Positions 27,447 through 37,456 are shown, counted from the stretch's first letter. The stretch: DNA of 64,000 bases from Bacillus marinisedimentorum (GCF_001644195.2 NZ_LWBL02000045.1:1-64000), one strand, 5' to 3'. Notes: generated from the sequence alone by a model not told the origin. Numbers and translations: made by a program.

Positions 27447-28040
27447 TCAAAGAAACTTGAGTTTAAGCCTGTTTTCCCTCACCCCGAAATAATAAGTGAT
27501 GATGATCGCCGCAATACTGAGCCAGAATGTGAAATAGCCGATTTCAGCCGTGAACTCGCTCAGTCTGCTGTATCTGGGCATCATCCCGAAAACATAATCG
27601 ATCACATCGTTATGGAGAGTCCAGACAGCCGCGATGATCAGATGCGGGATTTTGATCCGGTAAAAAGGTGCATACAGGATTCCTTGTACAGCCATTGCGA
27701 AGTGCGATGCAATCAGCATATACCCTTCCCAGGGCAGGCTTCCGGAAACATTCAGGACGAGAATATTCATGACCACGGCCCATATCCCATATTTGAAAAG
27801 TGTCAGTATCGCAAGCGCTTCAATAAGCGGAACATTTTTTTTGAATAAAAAAGCAGCCAGTACGAAGACAAAAAACAGGCTTGCCGTCGGACTGTCAGGC
27901 ACAAATATGAGAAACAGCGGCGGTGTATCAGCGAGCTGGTAGCCGTACCATATGTATCCGTATACCGTTCCGGCAATATTCACCGCCAGCAGGGCGAGCA
28001 GGATCGGCCGGCGGCTTAAAAACTGTATGTATGATGCCAT
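27447..28040 (-). CDS. ypjA: YpjA, integral membrane protein (DUF1405)
   Basis: Predicted 197 residues with about six membrane helices, including PILLALLAVNIAGTVYGYIW, ALAILTLFKYGIWAVVMNIL and FTFWLSIAAIIITYYFGV. Length and sequence fit the DUF1405/YpjA family of Bacillus, of unknown role. AAAGGAG is seven bases before the ATG at 28040; a TTG two codons earlier is less likely. It sits between ypjB and the qcr operon, as in B. subtilis. The 280-base gap before ypjB (27166-27446) shows no gene. Confidence 0.87.
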   Translation of the reverse strand: MASYIQFLSRRPILLALLAVNIAGTVYGYIWYGYQLADTPPLFLIFVPDSPTASLFFVFVLAAFLFKKNVPLIEALAILTLFKYGIWAVVMNILVLNVSGSLPWEGYMLIASHFAMAVQGILYAPFYRIKIPHLIIAAVWTLHNDVIDYVFGMMPRYSRLSEFTAEIGYFTFWLSIAAIIITYYFGVRENRLKLKFL

Positions 28041-28145
28041 CTTCAATCTCCTTTATTTTGAACTTGCTTTATGGAACAGGAACTTTATTGCGCCTGAAAA
28101 AAATCCCTTATGAAAACATGAAAATGTTCGGCAGTGTTTCCCAAC

Positions 28146-28180
28146 AAGGAAAAAGCTGACTTTTTCAGTCAGCTTTTCCA
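28146..28180. terminator. qcrABC terminator
   Basis: GGAAAAAGCTGAC / GTCAGCTTTTCC arms with a T-rich loop, just after the qcrC stop. Works on either strand. Confidence 0.75.
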
Positions 28181-28192
28181 TCATGCGTCATT

Positions 28193-28954
28193 TTATTCTT
28201 CCAGACCTGCAATGAACTCTGAAAGTTTCTTCAGGTCTTCTTCCGACCCTTCGAATTGGTCTGCAGGCATGCTGCCTTTACCGTTTACGGCGATATCGGC
28301 AATCTCTTCAGGACTAAGCCCTGTACCGATCAAAGATGGGCCGGCAGCACCGCCGCCAAGATTATCACCATGGCAGCCTAAACATGTTTGCTGGCTGTAT
28401 ATTTGATACCCTTCGGATTCTTTATCGATTTCTGCGGTGACGATCTGCCCCTGAGCTTCAGCCTGCTCCCAGTCATGTGTAACAACGGACTCCCATGTGA
28501 GAAAAACGACTGAAACAAGACCAAGGAGCATCAAGCTTACGGCAACCGGGCGTTTGGACGGCCTCCGTTCAGGGCCCCTGTCAAGCCAGGGAGCCAGCAT
28601 AAGGGCACCAAAAGCGATACCCGGCATAATAATCGCACCTACTATTGTATACGGTCCGGCAGCGAACTCATATTTCAAAAGCTGGTACAGAAACAGGAAA
28701 TACCAGTCCGGGAGCGGTATGTACCCGGTATCCGTCGGGTCGGCCACACGTTCCAGCGGCGACGGGTGTGCAACTGTCAAACTTAAATACCCTATTAAAA
28801 ATACAGCGCCAACCATCCACTCTTTCAAGAGGAAGTTTGGCCAAAAGGCTTCCGTTTTCCCGGGATACTCAGAATAATCCTTCGGGATATTCGGCTTGCG
28901 CTCAGCCGGAATACGGGAATCGCCTACAAACTTCATCCCTTTACCTCGGTGCAT
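28193..28954 (-). CDS. qcrC: Menaquinol:cytochrome c reductase, cytochrome b/c subunit
   Basis: Predicted 253 residues; a fusion of cytochrome b subunit IV with a C-type cytochrome, typical of Bacillus bc complexes. Three membrane helices occupy about 45-145 (WMVGAVFLIGYLSLTV; PDWYFLFLYQLLKYE with the quinone-site region). The heme c site is CLGCHG near residue 190, with the likely axial Met in KGSMPADQ. The complex oxidises menaquinol and passes electrons to cytochrome c. GGAGGG precedes the ATG. It is the last gene of qcrABC. Confidence 0.95.
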   Translation of the reverse strand: MHRGKGMKFVGDSRIPAERKPNIPKDYSEYPGKTEAFWPNFLLKEWMVGAVFLIGYLSLTVAHPSPLERVADPTDTGYIPLPDWYFLFLYQLLKYEFAAGPYTIVGAIIMPGIAFGALMLAPWLDRGPERRPSKRPVAVSLMLLGLVSVVFLTWESVVTHDWEQAEAQGQIVTAEIDKESEGYQIYSQQTCLGCHGDNLGGGAAGPSLIGTGLSPEEIADIAVNGKGSMPADQFEGSEEDLKKLSEFIAGLEE

Positions 28955-28987
28955 ATTCTTCCCTCCTTTATGATTGAAAACCGATTC

Positions 28988-29662
28988 TTATAGCGGACCG
29001 GAAATGCCCTGTTTGCGGATCATCAGGAAATGTGCCGCCATCAGGCCCAGCAAAGCTCCCGGCAGGAAGAATACATGGATCGCGAAGAAACGTGTCAGCG
29101 TCTGGGCGCCGACAATTGTCGCGTCACCTGCAAGCAGCGTTTTGACCGCCGTACCGATTACAGGAGTCGCCTCGGCAATCTGAAGGCCTACCTTTGTCGC
29201 AAACAACGCTTTCATATCCCATGGCAGGAGGTAACCTGTGAACCCAAGGCCAAGCATAACAAAGAAAATAAGCACCCCTACAACCCAGTTAAGCTCCCTC
29301 GGCTTTTTATACGCTCCCTGGAAAAAGACGCGCAGTGTATGTAAAAACATCATGACAATGACTAGACTCGCGCCCCAATGGTGCATTCCGCGGACGATTA
29401 CCCCGAATGCGACTTCATTTTGAAGGTAATATACGGATTCCCAAGCATTTTTGATATCCGGCACATAATACATGGTCAAAAACATACCTGATAAAATTTG
29501 AATAACCGTAATGAAAAAGGTCAGCCCGCCAAAGCAATATACGAATGCGGAAAAGTGATGGGCTGGATTGACGTGCTCAGGCACTTCATGATCGGCAATG
29601 TCACGCCATAGCGGTGTAATGTCAAGCCGTTCATCAACCCAATCATAGATCTTTGTAAGCAT
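28988..29662 (-). CDS. qcrB: Menaquinol:cytochrome c reductase, cytochrome b subunit
   Basis: Predicted 224 residues, four membrane helices, short cytochrome b of the b6 type. Paired heme-ligating histidines are seen in HHFSAFVYCFGG-like and HHWGASLVIVMMFLH sequences and in FFAIHVFFLPG. The reading starts MLTKIYDWVDERLDITPLWR, matching Bacillus QcrB. It carries the two b hemes of the menaquinol oxidase complex. Six bases separate it from qcrA upstream. Confidence 0.95.
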   Translation of the reverse strand: MLTKIYDWVDERLDITPLWRDIADHEVPEHVNPAHHFSAFVYCFGGLTFFITVIQILSGMFLTMYYVPDIKNAWESVYYLQNEVAFGVIVRGMHHWGASLVIVMMFLHTLRVFFQGAYKKPRELNWVVGVLIFFVMLGLGFTGYLLPWDMKALFATKVGLQIAEATPVIGTAVKTLLAGDATIVGAQTLTRFFAIHVFFLPGALLGLMAAHFLMIRKQGISGPL

Positions 29663-29668
29663 TGTGCA

Positions 29669-30178
29669 TTACACCTCCTCTCGTTCTTTTGGTTGACCAA
29701 GATAAAGTTTGCCGTCTTGTACCTTCATTTCAAAAATATCCAGCGGCTGCAGAGGCGGAGTGCCAGGCACGTTGTCGCCGTTCTTTTCATATAGGCCGTA
29801 GTGGCACGGACAGAAGAACATATTTGGATTGGCAGGATCCGTATTCCAGTCGACCGTACAGCCAAGGTGTTTACAGACCGGAGATAACGCCAGGATATCA
29901 CCGTTTTCCTGCTTGAACACCCATGCGGATTTCGGTTCTTCAGATTCATACCATCCATCGACCTGTTCCACTTTAAAATCGACACGCTGCGGCTCGGTGG
30001 TGATCTTTTCCACGTCCATCACCGCAACCATATCGCCGCCTTCTCCCTTTTTCAAAACAGGGTCAACGGCAAAACGGACCATCGGCATTAACATACCGGC
30101 AGCCATGAAACCGCCCACACCTGTCAGCGTGTAGTTCAGGAATTGGCGTCTCGATACCCGATGCTGTTTTTCGCTCAT
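29669..30178 (-). CDS. qcrA: Rieske iron-sulfur subunit QcrA
   Basis: Predicted 169 residues. The N-terminus has a twin-arginine-like motif (SRRQFLNYTL) before a membrane segment (about 20-38). The 2Fe-2S Rieske boxes are CKHLGC and CPCHYG, with the ligand pattern Cys-X-His...Cys-X2-His complete. It accepts electrons from menaquinol and passes them to the heme c of QcrC. The ATG at 30178 follows AGGGGGGAAAA; the longer frame to 30220 lacks a ribosome site. A strong promoter stands upstream. Confidence 0.95.
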   Translation of the reverse strand: MSEKQHRVSRRQFLNYTLTGVGGFMAAGMLMPMVRFAVDPVLKKGEGGDMVAVMDVEKITTEPQRVDFKVEQVDGWYESEEPKSAWVFKQENGDILALSPVCKHLGCTVDWNTDPANPNMFFCPCHYGLYEKNGDNVPGTPPLQPLDIFEMKVQDGKLYLGQPKEREEV

Positions 30179-30254
30179 GGTTTTCCCCCCTCTATTGCTG
30201 AAATAAGTCCGGTCGGACACTGTTCAACAACACACATATAACTAGGACATACCT

Positions 30255-30283
30255 ATGATAGCGCAATATTTGTTATCGGTCAA
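30255..30283 (-). promoter_or_regulatory. qcrABC promoter, sigma-A type
   Basis: TTGACC (30283-30278), 17-base spacer, TATCAT (30260-30255) on the minus strand, about 77 bases before the qcrA start. Confidence 0.78.
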
Positions 30284-30315
30284 TAATATTATCATGCCGT
30301 TAACGATGGAAACCA

Positions 30316-30792
30316 TTAATTTGAAGATGTTTCCTTTTCTTTCCACGTGTCCCTGATGAGCTGCTGCAGTTGTGCGGCCTGCCCGGTTAAAAGCTGACGG
30401 GCGGCCGCTCCTTCAATTGACCCGAGATCCACTGATGGGACCCAGATCAAATCACCGGCAAGCTCGTCTTCCATACTCTTCCACATACCGTCAGCTGTTA
30501 TGTAAAAAATGTGCGAGACATCTTCCGCATGTGTTTCGCCTTCCCATGCTTTAAGACGGCTCATAAGCTCTTCCCGGCCTTCGCTGCTCAAATAAGTGAA
30601 TGGCGGCATGTGTAAAATGCGTCCCTTGTATTCGCGCTCGACTTCCGCAGCAAGTGCTGCAGTGAATTCGCCCATCACCGCTGTTTCCCTGGCTCTTTTC
30701 CCAAGAGAAACGGGCAATAGCGGAATGACTGCTGTGTCGACATACTCCTTCGCCTGCAAAAACATATCTACATCTTTCGGGTTCCAATTCAT
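30316..30792 (-). CDS. ypiF: YpiF family protein (DUF2487)
   Basis: Predicted 158 residues, soluble. MNWNPKDVDMFLQAKEYVDT at the N-terminus and FYITADGMWKSMEDE in the second half fit the YpiF/DUF2487 family. Function is unknown; its constant place beside the qcr genes suggests a link with respiration, but that is inference. It lies upstream of the qcrA promoter on the same strand. Confidence 0.87.
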   Translation of the reverse strand: MNWNPKDVDMFLQAKEYVDTAVIPLLPVSLGKRARETAVMGEFTAALAAEVEREYKGRILHMPPFTYLSSEGREELMSRLKAWEGETHAEDVSHIFYITADGMWKSMEDELAGDLIWVPSVDLGSIEGAAARQLLTGQAAQLQQLIRDTWKEKETSSN

Positions 30793-30846
30793 TTCATTCG
30801 CCCCTTGCTGACATCATTTCCTCTCCATTTAACCATGTGCAAAGAC

Positions 30847-30880
30847 AAAAAACAAACCCCCGGCTTCATCCGGAGGCTTA
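30847..30880 (-). terminator. ypiB terminator
   Basis: AAGCCTCCGG/CCGGGGGTTT stem (two G-U pairs) on the minus strand, followed by GTTTTTTG, overlapping the ypiB stop codon. Confidence 0.75.
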
Positions 30881-31414
30881 AAGCATTCTTAATTCCCTGG
30901 TCAGCTTTTTAAACGTATCGCGGTCATTTTTGTCCAGTGCATCATCGATTTCTCTCAAAATTTCCTTTTTGCGGAAAGAATTGATTGATTCCTGCAGGAA
31001 CTGTTCGGCGACGATCCTGTCCTTTTCAGTAGTGACAGCTATGGAAGGTACATAAGGGTTATCTTCTAACACGAGTACGTAATGAGGAGAGTGGAAGGCT
31101 CCTTGAAAATTCAACTGGATATATACCGGTTCATCCCGGTTTAGGCGAATATCGTGAAAGGACTTTTCTACGTCTGTAGTCATAATGTTTTCTTTATAGA
31201 ACCGGAACGGCACATCTTCCACATCATCCGTTGACATGACAATTCCTCTTGGTGTATAGCGAGCTTCTTCAACAAAATGAACTTGCTGCAAAAGCTGTTC
31301 GTGACTCATTAAGTAGTTCAAAATCCACACACATTCTCTTTTTTTCAGCTGATGGTGATTCAAAAACCAGCGAATGAAATCCTTCTTTTCACTCACGGTG
31401 ACTGAACTGGTCAT
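30878..31414 (-). CDS. ypiB: YpiB family protein (UPF0302)
   Basis: Predicted 178 residues. [21 protein letters not shown], split over residues 6-26, then [20 protein letters not shown] and [20 protein letters not shown] are typical of YpiB/IDEAL-domain proteins, and the C-terminus contains an [16 protein letters not shown] helix resembling the IDEAL motif. Function unknown. GAGGAGGGAAGAGG precedes the ATG at 31414; the longer frame to 31471 is not conserved. It follows ypiA. Confidence 0.9.
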   Translation of the reverse strand: MTSSVTVSEKKDFIRWFLNHHQLKKRECVWILNYLMSHEQLLQQVHFVEEARYTPRGIVMSTDDVEDVPFRFYKENIMTTDVEKSFHDIRLNRDEPVYIQLNFQGAFHSPHYVLVLEDNPYVPSIAVTTEKDRIVAEQFLQESINSFRKKEILREIDDALDKNDRDTFKKLTRELRML

Positions 31415-31485
31415 TCCTCTTCCCTCCTCGTCCAACCCTCTTAGAATAATAATTCGATGGACAACCGGCAATTCCTTCTTTTTCT

Positions 31486-32754
31486 TCAGTTGTTTAATTC
31501 ATCAGTCAGCCTGCGGACAATATCCTGGATTTCCATATTATCCGGATCGATGGCTGACGCGCTCTTCATCACTTTCAGCGCTTCGGGGCGGCGCCCTTCT
31601 TCCAATAGGAAAGCTCCATACTCCGCCAAAAAAGATGCGTTTTCTTTAAAGAAAGTATATGCAGACTCATAATGGTTTAATGCTTCCCCATAATATTCCA
31701 TCTGATTTTTCGCGCGTGCCAGGTACCATTCGAAACGGGGGTCTGTTTCGCCGAATGATCCGGCATGCTCGAGCAGATCGATCACGTCTTCATGGCGGTC
31801 TTCCTTGAAATACTGGTCAGACAGCATGATCAGCGCATCAGTATAGCCCGGATCAAGCGCGATTGCCTGTTTCAGGAATGTTTCTGCCTCTTGCTGATTC
31901 TTCATCCTGACAGCGGCCTGGGCAGCGTAATAATACATTTCCTTGTTGAACTCATCCTGTTCAAGGCCGGCTTTGATTGTTTCATAAGCTTCATCATTTG
32001 CCCCCTCTTCTTCATACGCTTTGGCAAGAAATAAATACAGCGGTGTATACGCCGGATCGATGTCTTTCAACTCTTCAAATTTCTGGATAGCTGTTCTGTA
32101 CCGCTCTGCCTGGAAGGCGGTGAACGCATAACCGAACAGAGCGTTGATTTCGAGTTTATCGCCAAGGCCCTTCTCATAATGAGCAAGCGCTTCATCAAAA
32201 TCCCCGCCGGTGCTCAATGCTTCGGCAAGCCGGAGGTGTACATTGACATCGCCGATTTTATCCTGGCTTTCGAGCACTCTCCGATAAGCGGGTATGCTTT
32301 TTTGGTAATCCCCCTGGGCCAAATAAAACTCCCCGAGTCCGAAATCGATGATCGGCTCGTCCGGCATAATCCGACGGGCGGCGAGCAGCTTCTGCTCTGC
32401 CACTTCGTCAAGTCCCTGCATCTGATACAAATCTGCCATCAAAAGCAGTGCCTGGACATATACAGGATCAGATTCCTTCACTTCATTCAGCATATCCAGG
32501 GCCTCATCTTCCTGTTCGAGGTCAATCAATAGTTCGGCTGAGAACATATATAATTCACCTTCATCCGGATAGAGGAGCAGCAAGCTTTCGACAATCGCTT
32601 TTGCCCGATCCGCCAGACCGAGTTCATAATACGTTCTCGCTATTTCATACTGTTCTTCATGGGTTCCATTTTTATTGATCTCTTCAAGGAGAAACAGTCC
32701 TTTTTCGGCATCCCCCTGTTGAATGAATTGCAATGCTTCTTCTATTCGTGCCAT
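31486..32754 (-). CDS. ypiA: Tetratricopeptide repeat protein YpiA
   Basis: Predicted 422 residues built of about eleven TPR units (for example [48 protein letters not shown]). No signal or membrane segment, so it is probably a cytoplasmic protein-binding scaffold. Function unknown; YpiA is kept beside the aro genes across Bacillus. AAGGAAG lies seven bases before the ATG at 32754. It shares a strand with ypiB 71 bases downstream. Confidence 0.9.
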   Translation of the reverse strand: MARIEEALQFIQQGDAEKGLFLLEEINKNGTHEEQYEIARTYYELGLADRAKAIVESLLLLYPDEGELYMFSAELLIDLEQEDEALDMLNEVKESDPVYVQALLLMADLYQMQGLDEVAEQKLLAARRIMPDEPIIDFGLGEFYLAQGDYQKSIPAYRRVLESQDKIGDVNVHLRLAEALSTGGDFDEALAHYEKGLGDKLEINALFGYAFTAFQAERYRTAIQKFEELKDIDPAYTPLYLFLAKAYEEEGANDEAYETIKAGLEQDEFNKEMYYYAAQAAVRMKNQQEAETFLKQAIALDPGYTDALIMLSDQYFKEDRHEDVIDLLEHAGSFGETDPRFEWYLARAKNQMEYYGEALNHYESAYTFFKENASFLAEYGAFLLEEGRRPEALKVMKSASAIDPDNMEIQDIVRRLTDELNN

Positions 32755-32787
32755 ATCCGACTTCCTTTCAATGTCCATGCTGCCGTG

Positions 32788-33684
32788 TCAGTAGCTTGCG
32801 AAGTACCCCGGCAGCCGAATGGTGAGTTCCTTTCCGTAACCCGGGCGGAGCCTGACATCCTGTCCAGCTCGAAGCATGACACCACGCAAATAGGTGACAT
32901 CAGGAGAGACGGAGTCCGGGATGTCTGCTTCCGATGCCCCATCAGCCCCGTTCTTCACCGGGTCACCTGTATAATATAAATTGTAATCCAGATCCGCCTG
33001 CTGAATCAATTCCCCTTTATGCGGATAGATTCCGATTTGCTTGAGAACCGGTTTTCGAAGCGGGCCTTCCTGCAGGCGCAGCTTCCCGTTTATCCCATGG
33101 TCGTCCATTTGCTTGTCCCATTCTTTTTCTATCCTGATCCTGCCCCGCTTTGATGGTATGTTTTTGAAATGAGGATAAAGTGCGGGAGGATTGGGATAAA
33201 GCGCTTGTTTAATCCAGCCCCATTTTGCCGAATTGATCTCATCATGCGAGTGAATGCAAACCTGGATAAACGGAATGGCGTTTTTCCTGCAGTTTCTGAT
33301 GAAAGACGGTGTCAGCGTTTTTAATGGGACCGACACACCGATCACATAGTCGAGCGAACTGTTCACCATCCGGTGTCTGGCGATTTTTCCAGCCCTCTCC
33401 AATTCCCGTTCCCGCCGGACTTCAGCCGTTATGACGACAGTTGTTACTCCGTGTTTAATCAAGGACGCCTGTTCCTGTTTGAAGCTTGTCGGTGACATTC
33501 CTTCATTAATTTGCGGAACATATGATACGATGCCAGGTTCTATCCTAAAAGATGACAGGTCCACTTTCAAATGATTCAGCCGCAGATCATGGGTCCGCCG
33601 CATGATCACTTTCTCACCTTTGATTAAACACCTGAGCCCCCGGTCACTGCCAGTACCTTCTGCCTTTTCCAGAATAATCTCCAT
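32788..33684 (-). CDS. Amidohydrolase-like protein, probably inactive
   Basis: Predicted 298 residues; not one of the B. subtilis genes of this locus. The layout recalls a small amidohydrolase: an N-terminal strand region ending IEPGIVSYVPQINEG (where active enzymes have PGxIDxHxH), LIKHGVTTVVITAEV, VIGVSVPLKTLTPSFIRNC, FIQVCIHSHDEINSAKWGWI, and a C-terminal beta part (ADLDYNLYY; VMLRAGQDVRLRPGYG). The metal-binding HxH is missing. I infer a decayed or binding-only member; the family assignment is uncertain. GGAGGG precedes the ATG at 33684. It lies between aroE and ypiA. Confidence 0.6.
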   Translation of the reverse strand: MEIILEKAEGTGSDRGLRCLIKGEKVIMRRTHDLRLNHLKVDLSSFRIEPGIVSYVPQINEGMSPTSFKQEQASLIKHGVTTVVITAEVRRERELERAGKIARHRMVNSSLDYVIGVSVPLKTLTPSFIRNCRKNAIPFIQVCIHSHDEINSAKWGWIKQALYPNPPALYPHFKNIPSKRGRIRIEKEWDKQMDDHGINGKLRLQEGPLRKPVLKQIGIYPHKGELIQQADLDYNLYYTGDPVKNGADGASEADIPDSVSPDVTYLRGVMLRAGQDVRLRPGYGKELTIRLPGYFASY

Positions 33685-33769
33685 ATAGCCCTCCTTGTCC
33701 AAATACACTTCCCTAATGAAAAAATATGAGAATTTTCCGTATTCTATGAGGGAATTAGATCATTCTGGT

Positions 33770-33900
33770 CAAAAAAGGTAGGCGGAAGGCGTCTGCTCAG
33801 CGGTGTGTTCATAAGCGGGAGGTATCTGCCCGAAGGCACTCTTTGCTTTGAAGTGGCCAGCGCTTATGACGATAGCCGCTGGCGCCTGGAGCCGGACAAC
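33770..33900. repeat. Dispersed repeat family A, copy 4
   Basis: In the aroE-to-32788 gene gap. Shares CTCAGCGG, CATAAGCGGGAG, CGCTTATGACGATAGCCGCT and GGCGCCTGGAGC; the middle part is divergent. Confidence 0.75.
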
Positions 33901-33913
33901 ATGAAATGCTGCC

Positions 33914-33943
33914 GAAAAAAACAGCTGCAAAAATTGCAGCTGT
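33914..33943 (-). terminator. aroE terminator
   Basis: ACAGCTGCAA/TGCAGCTGT stem with loop of T on the minus strand, followed by seven T. Confidence 0.85.
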
Positions 33944-33948
33944 ACCGA

Positions 33949-35241
33949 TCATTCTCCTTTTAAATACGCGAAGTCTTCATAAAAATCCGGGTAACTGACA
34001 GCGGCGGCATCACTGTTCATGACTGTGACAACCCCGTCTGCGATACATGAAGCGACGGCATTCATCATTCCGATCCGGTGGTCGCCGAAACTGTCCGTAA
34101 CAGCACCTGTCAATGGGGTTTTACCGTTTATGACCATTCCGCCTTCGGTTGCCCGGATGTCTGCACCGAGCCTTTTCAACTGACTTACAACGGTATCGAT
34201 CCTGTTTGTTTCTTTCACTTTCAGCTCTGATGCGTCTTTGATTACCGTTTGACCGTCCGCCTGGGTTGCAAGAAGGGCGATCATCGGGATTTCATCGATT
34301 AAACGAGGTACAAGATCACCGCCGATTTCCACTGCTTTCAAGTCGGAAGTCCTGATGTGCAGATCTGCAACGGGCTCTTCATTTTGTGACCGTTCATTTG
34401 TTACAGTGAGGTTTGCACCCATCTTGTCCAAAACTTCAAGAATACCAGCTCTTGTCGGATTAATCCCCACGTTTTTCAAGATGATTTCACTGTCAGGAGT
34501 GATGGCGCCGGCACCAAGAAAGAATGCGGCCGAAGAAATGTCCCCGGGAACATTTATCACTCTTCCCTGCAGCGTCTGGCCGCCGGACACTTTGACAGTC
34601 AAACCGTCTTTCGCTATGTTCACACCGTATGCAGCGAGCATCCGTTCGGTATGATCCCTGGACTGGAACGGCTCCGTGACAGAAGTAACCCCCTCTGCTC
34701 CAAGTCCGGCCAGCATTACGGCTGACTTGACCTGGGCACTGGCAACAGGAGATGTGTAGTTCAGACCTTTCAAACTTCCTCCTCTAATGGAAAGGGGGGT
34801 GAAACCGCCGTTTTTCCTGCCGTCTATAACGGCGCCCATCTGTTCAAGCGGACCGGTAACGCGGCGCATCGGCCTCCCTGCAATTGACGCATCTCCAGTT
34901 ATAACGGCATGAAACGGCCTGGACGCCAAAATTCCCAGCATCAGCCTTATCGTTGTACCGCTGTTTCCAACATCCAGAACCTCTTCCGGTTCTTTTAGGC
35001 CTTCTCTGCCGGAACCGGAAATTTCGACCCTGTCTCCGAACCGCTGAATGTCTACGCCCATCTTTTGAAAACAGGAAATCGTGCTCAGGCAGTCTGCACC
35101 CGCCAGGAAGTTTGTGATGACGGTTTTCCCCCGGGCAATGGAACCGAGCATGACAGCACGGTGTGAGATGGATTTATCACCTGGTATATGGATTGTTCCA
35201 TGCAAGCCGGCTTCAGCAGGCTTTAAACGGATCGCTTTCAA
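33949..35241 (-). CDS. aroE: 5-enolpyruvylshikimate-3-phosphate synthase
   Basis: Predicted 430 residues (aroE in Bacillus naming, aroA elsewhere). It adds enolpyruvate to shikimate 3-phosphate, the sixth step to chorismate. [14 protein letters not shown] at the N-terminus, [17 protein letters not shown], the RPMRRV substrate loop, and [12 protein letters not shown] and GDHRIGM near the C-terminus are intact. It is the last gene of hisC-tyrA-aroE and is followed by a strong terminator. The 12-base gap after tyrA fits cotranscription. Confidence 0.97.
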   Translation of the reverse strand: MKAIRLKPAEAGLHGTIHIPGDKSISHRAVMLGSIARGKTVITNFLAGADCLSTISCFQKMGVDIQRFGDRVEISGSGREGLKEPEEVLDVGNSGTTIRLMLGILASRPFHAVITGDASIAGRPMRRVTGPLEQMGAVIDGRKNGGFTPLSIRGGSLKGLNYTSPVASAQVKSAVMLAGLGAEGVTSVTEPFQSRDHTERMLAAYGVNIAKDGLTVKVSGGQTLQGRVINVPGDISSAAFFLGAGAITPDSEIILKNVGINPTRAGILEVLDKMGANLTVTNERSQNEEPVADLHIRTSDLKAVEIGGDLVPRLIDEIPMIALLATQADGQTVIKDASELKVKETNRIDTVVSQLKRLGADIRATEGGMVINGKTPLTGAVTDSFGDHRIGMMNAVASCIADGVVTVMNSDAAAVSYPDFYEDFAYLKGE

Positions 35242-35253
35242 TTTTATCCCCCT

Positions 35254-36357
35254 TCAACTTTCAATAAAAGTATCATAACCGTTTTGCCGGAGCAGTTTCT
35301 GGCTCCTGCTCCGATCTTCATCTGACCGGAAACTTATCCGGAGGACGCCGAGAATGTCTTCACGCGTTTCAAGAATTCTTAAGTTGGTGATATTCAGTTC
35401 TTCTCTGGCCAGGATGCCTGTCACCGTAGAGATGATCCCCGGGTAATCTGGCACATCCACATAAAGGTCATAATAGGATGGAATCGCTCCCTTGGTACGG
35501 CTTGGCAGGGAGTCCCGGAACCCTTTCGCTTCCTTGAAATAATTGTGAATACTCTCGCTGTCACCTTCTGCAACCATTTTCTCGATAGCTGTCATTTCCC
35601 GTTTCCAATCTTCGAACATCGACAGAAGCGCATCTCTGTTATGTACAAGGATATCCCTCCACATGACCGGGCTGCTTGATGCGATTCTTGTGATATCACG
35701 GAATCCGCCAGCTGCAAGCCGGGCTACGAGTGCATTGCGGCCGTTCAGTTTCTCGATCTGATGAACGAGTCCTGCTGCGACAATATGCGGGAAATGGCTG
35801 ATGGCTCCCGCAACATAGTCATGTTCCTCCGGATTTAGCCGAAGAAACTTAGCTCCGGTTCCTTTCAGCCATTCTTCCATCCGGTCATATACGTACTCAT
35901 TCTCGCCCGCAGCAGCGGTCAGGATATAATAGGCATTTTCAAACAAGTGTGCCCTTGCTGCCGACACACCGCTTTTATGTGAGCCTGCCATAGGATGACC
36001 GCCGACAAAAAAGACCGCTTTATCTTCGAAAATAGCCGCCTGCTCCATTATGCGCTGTTTCGTGCTACCCACATCCGTTATAAGCGCATCTTTTTTCAAA
36101 GGCAGGCCGGCAAGTCTGTCGATAATTTCTTCTGTCTGCAAGACAGGCACGGAAATGACGATCAAGTCCGAATCCGGGGCAGCCCGGTCAAGACTCATCT
36201 CGTAACGGTCAATGACATGGCCCGCAGCAGCAAGCCGCAGCTGTTCTTCGTTCACATCATAGCCGCATATATCCGCATCAGGATGCGCTTTTTTAATAGC
36301 AAGCGCAATGGATCCGCCTATCAATCCCAATCCGATGATGAGTACCTTTTTAGTCAA
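35254..36357 (-). CDS. tyrA: Prephenate dehydrogenase with ACT domain
   Basis: Predicted 367 residues; oxidatively decarboxylates prephenate to 4-hydroxyphenylpyruvate for tyrosine. The Rossmann fold has GLGLIGGSIALA; GGHPMAGSHKSG carries catalytic His; a C-terminal ACT domain (DLYVDVPDYPGIISTVTGIL) is the likely site of tyrosine inhibition. The start is taken as the TTG at 36357, which overlaps hisC by eight bases; no strong ribosome site is seen, so coupling to hisC translation is likely. The ATG at 36393 would reach deeper into hisC. Confidence 0.94.
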   Translation of the reverse strand: MTKKVLIIGLGLIGGSIALAIKKAHPDADICGYDVNEEQLRLAAAGHVIDRYEMSLDRAAPDSDLIVISVPVLQTEEIIDRLAGLPLKKDALITDVGSTKQRIMEQAAIFEDKAVFFVGGHPMAGSHKSGVSAARAHLFENAYYILTAAAGENEYVYDRMEEWLKGTGAKFLRLNPEEHDYVAGAISHFPHIVAAGLVHQIEKLNGRNALVARLAAGGFRDITRIASSSPVMWRDILVHNRDALLSMFEDWKREMTAIEKMVAEGDSESIHNYFKEAKGFRDSLPSRTKGAIPSYYDLYVDVPDYPGIISTVTGILAREELNITNLRILETREDILGVLRISFRSDEDRSRSQKLLRQNGYDTFIES

Positions 36358-37456
36358 CGCTGTTCCCGGCTTTCTCCAACACAAACGGTTCAAGCACGCT
36401 GATCAGATCATCCATCGTCTTTTCATCCCCGATTGTAATGCGGACGCTGGTGGGATACCCGAGTTTAGATCCAGAACGGACGATAAAACCATTTTTAAGA
36501 AGGTAATCGAATACTTCATCACCGCTCCGGTGAAAATCAACAAGCACGAAATTCCCCTGAGACGGAAAGTAATCAAGGCCGACCCGCTTACAAAACGCCT
36601 CTAGTTTCGTGATTCCATCCCGGTTCTTATCCCTGGTTTCCTGCAAGAAGCCTGAATCGTCGAGAGAAGCTGCGGCCGCAATCTGAGCGATCGAATTCAC
36701 ATTGAACGGCTCCCTTGCCGGCTCAAGCCGGCGGATGAACTCTTCATTACCGACGCCATAGCCGATACGGAGTCCGGCAAGTCCGTAAGCTTTTGAAAAT
36801 GTCCTGAGAATCATCAGATTCGAGTATTTGTCAAGCAGCGGGATGGATTCAGGGTAATCCTCTGCCGTCACGTATTCATAATACGCCTCATCCAGGACGA
36901 CAAGAATATCAGAAGGAACCCGTTCCAGGAAACGCTGAAGCTTTTCTTCGCCGATATAAGTGCCCGTCGGGTTATTCGGGGAACAGAGCCAGATGATTTT
37001 CGTCTCTGCATCGGCGGCCTCCACCATCGAATCAAGGTCATGTTCACCGTCAACGTTCGTGACTTCCCTTACTTCGGCACCCTCAATTACCGCATTATGC
37101 CGATACTGCGGAAAAGTCGGTGAAGCCGTGATCGTATTCGAATTGCCGTCAAGCAGAGCCCTGCATACGATTTGAATCACTTCATCGGAGCCGTTTCCGA
37201 AAATGAGCTGCCCTTCGGAAACACCCAATCTTGACGACACTTTTTTCCGGAGATCCTGTGCAGATCCATCCGGATATACGGCAAGCATGTCTGCAGCTTT
37301 TTTCACAGCGCTGCTTGCATAGCTGGAACAGCCGAACGGGTTTTCATTCGACGCCAGTTTCGTGATCGTGTCGAGCCCTAATTCATCCTTTACTTCTTTC
37401 ACCGATTTACCGGGCTGATAAGGATTTAACTTCGTAATGCTGCTTTTTACTTCCAC
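36350..37456 (-). CDS. hisC: Histidinol-phosphate / aromatic aminotransferase
   Basis: Predicted 368 residues, PLP fold type I. It serves histidine synthesis and, in Bacillus, also the last steps to tyrosine and phenylalanine. LASNENPFGCS, FGNGSDEVIQI, SPNNPTGTY, DEAYYEY and the PLP lysine in TFSKAYGLAGLRIGYG are present. The GTG start at 37456 is six bases after AAGGTGG. A promoter lies about 60 bases upstream. In B. subtilis trpEDCFBA precede this gene; here aroH does, separated by 200 bases without genes. Confidence 0.96.
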   Translation of the reverse strand: MEVKSSITKLNPYQPGKSVKEVKDELGLDTITKLASNENPFGCSSYASSAVKKAADMLAVYPDGSAQDLRKKVSSRLGVSEGQLIFGNGSDEVIQIVCRALLDGNSNTITASPTFPQYRHNAVIEGAEVREVTNVDGEHDLDSMVEAADAETKIIWLCSPNNPTGTYIGEEKLQRFLERVPSDILVVLDEAYYEYVTAEDYPESIPLLDKYSNLMILRTFSKAYGLAGLRIGYGVGNEEFIRRLEPAREPFNVNSIAQIAAAASLDDSGFLQETRDKNRDGITKLEAFCKRVGLDYFPSQGNFVLVDFHRSGDEVFDYLLKNGFIVRSGSKLGYPTSVRITIGDEKTMDDLISVLEPFVLEKAGNSVD

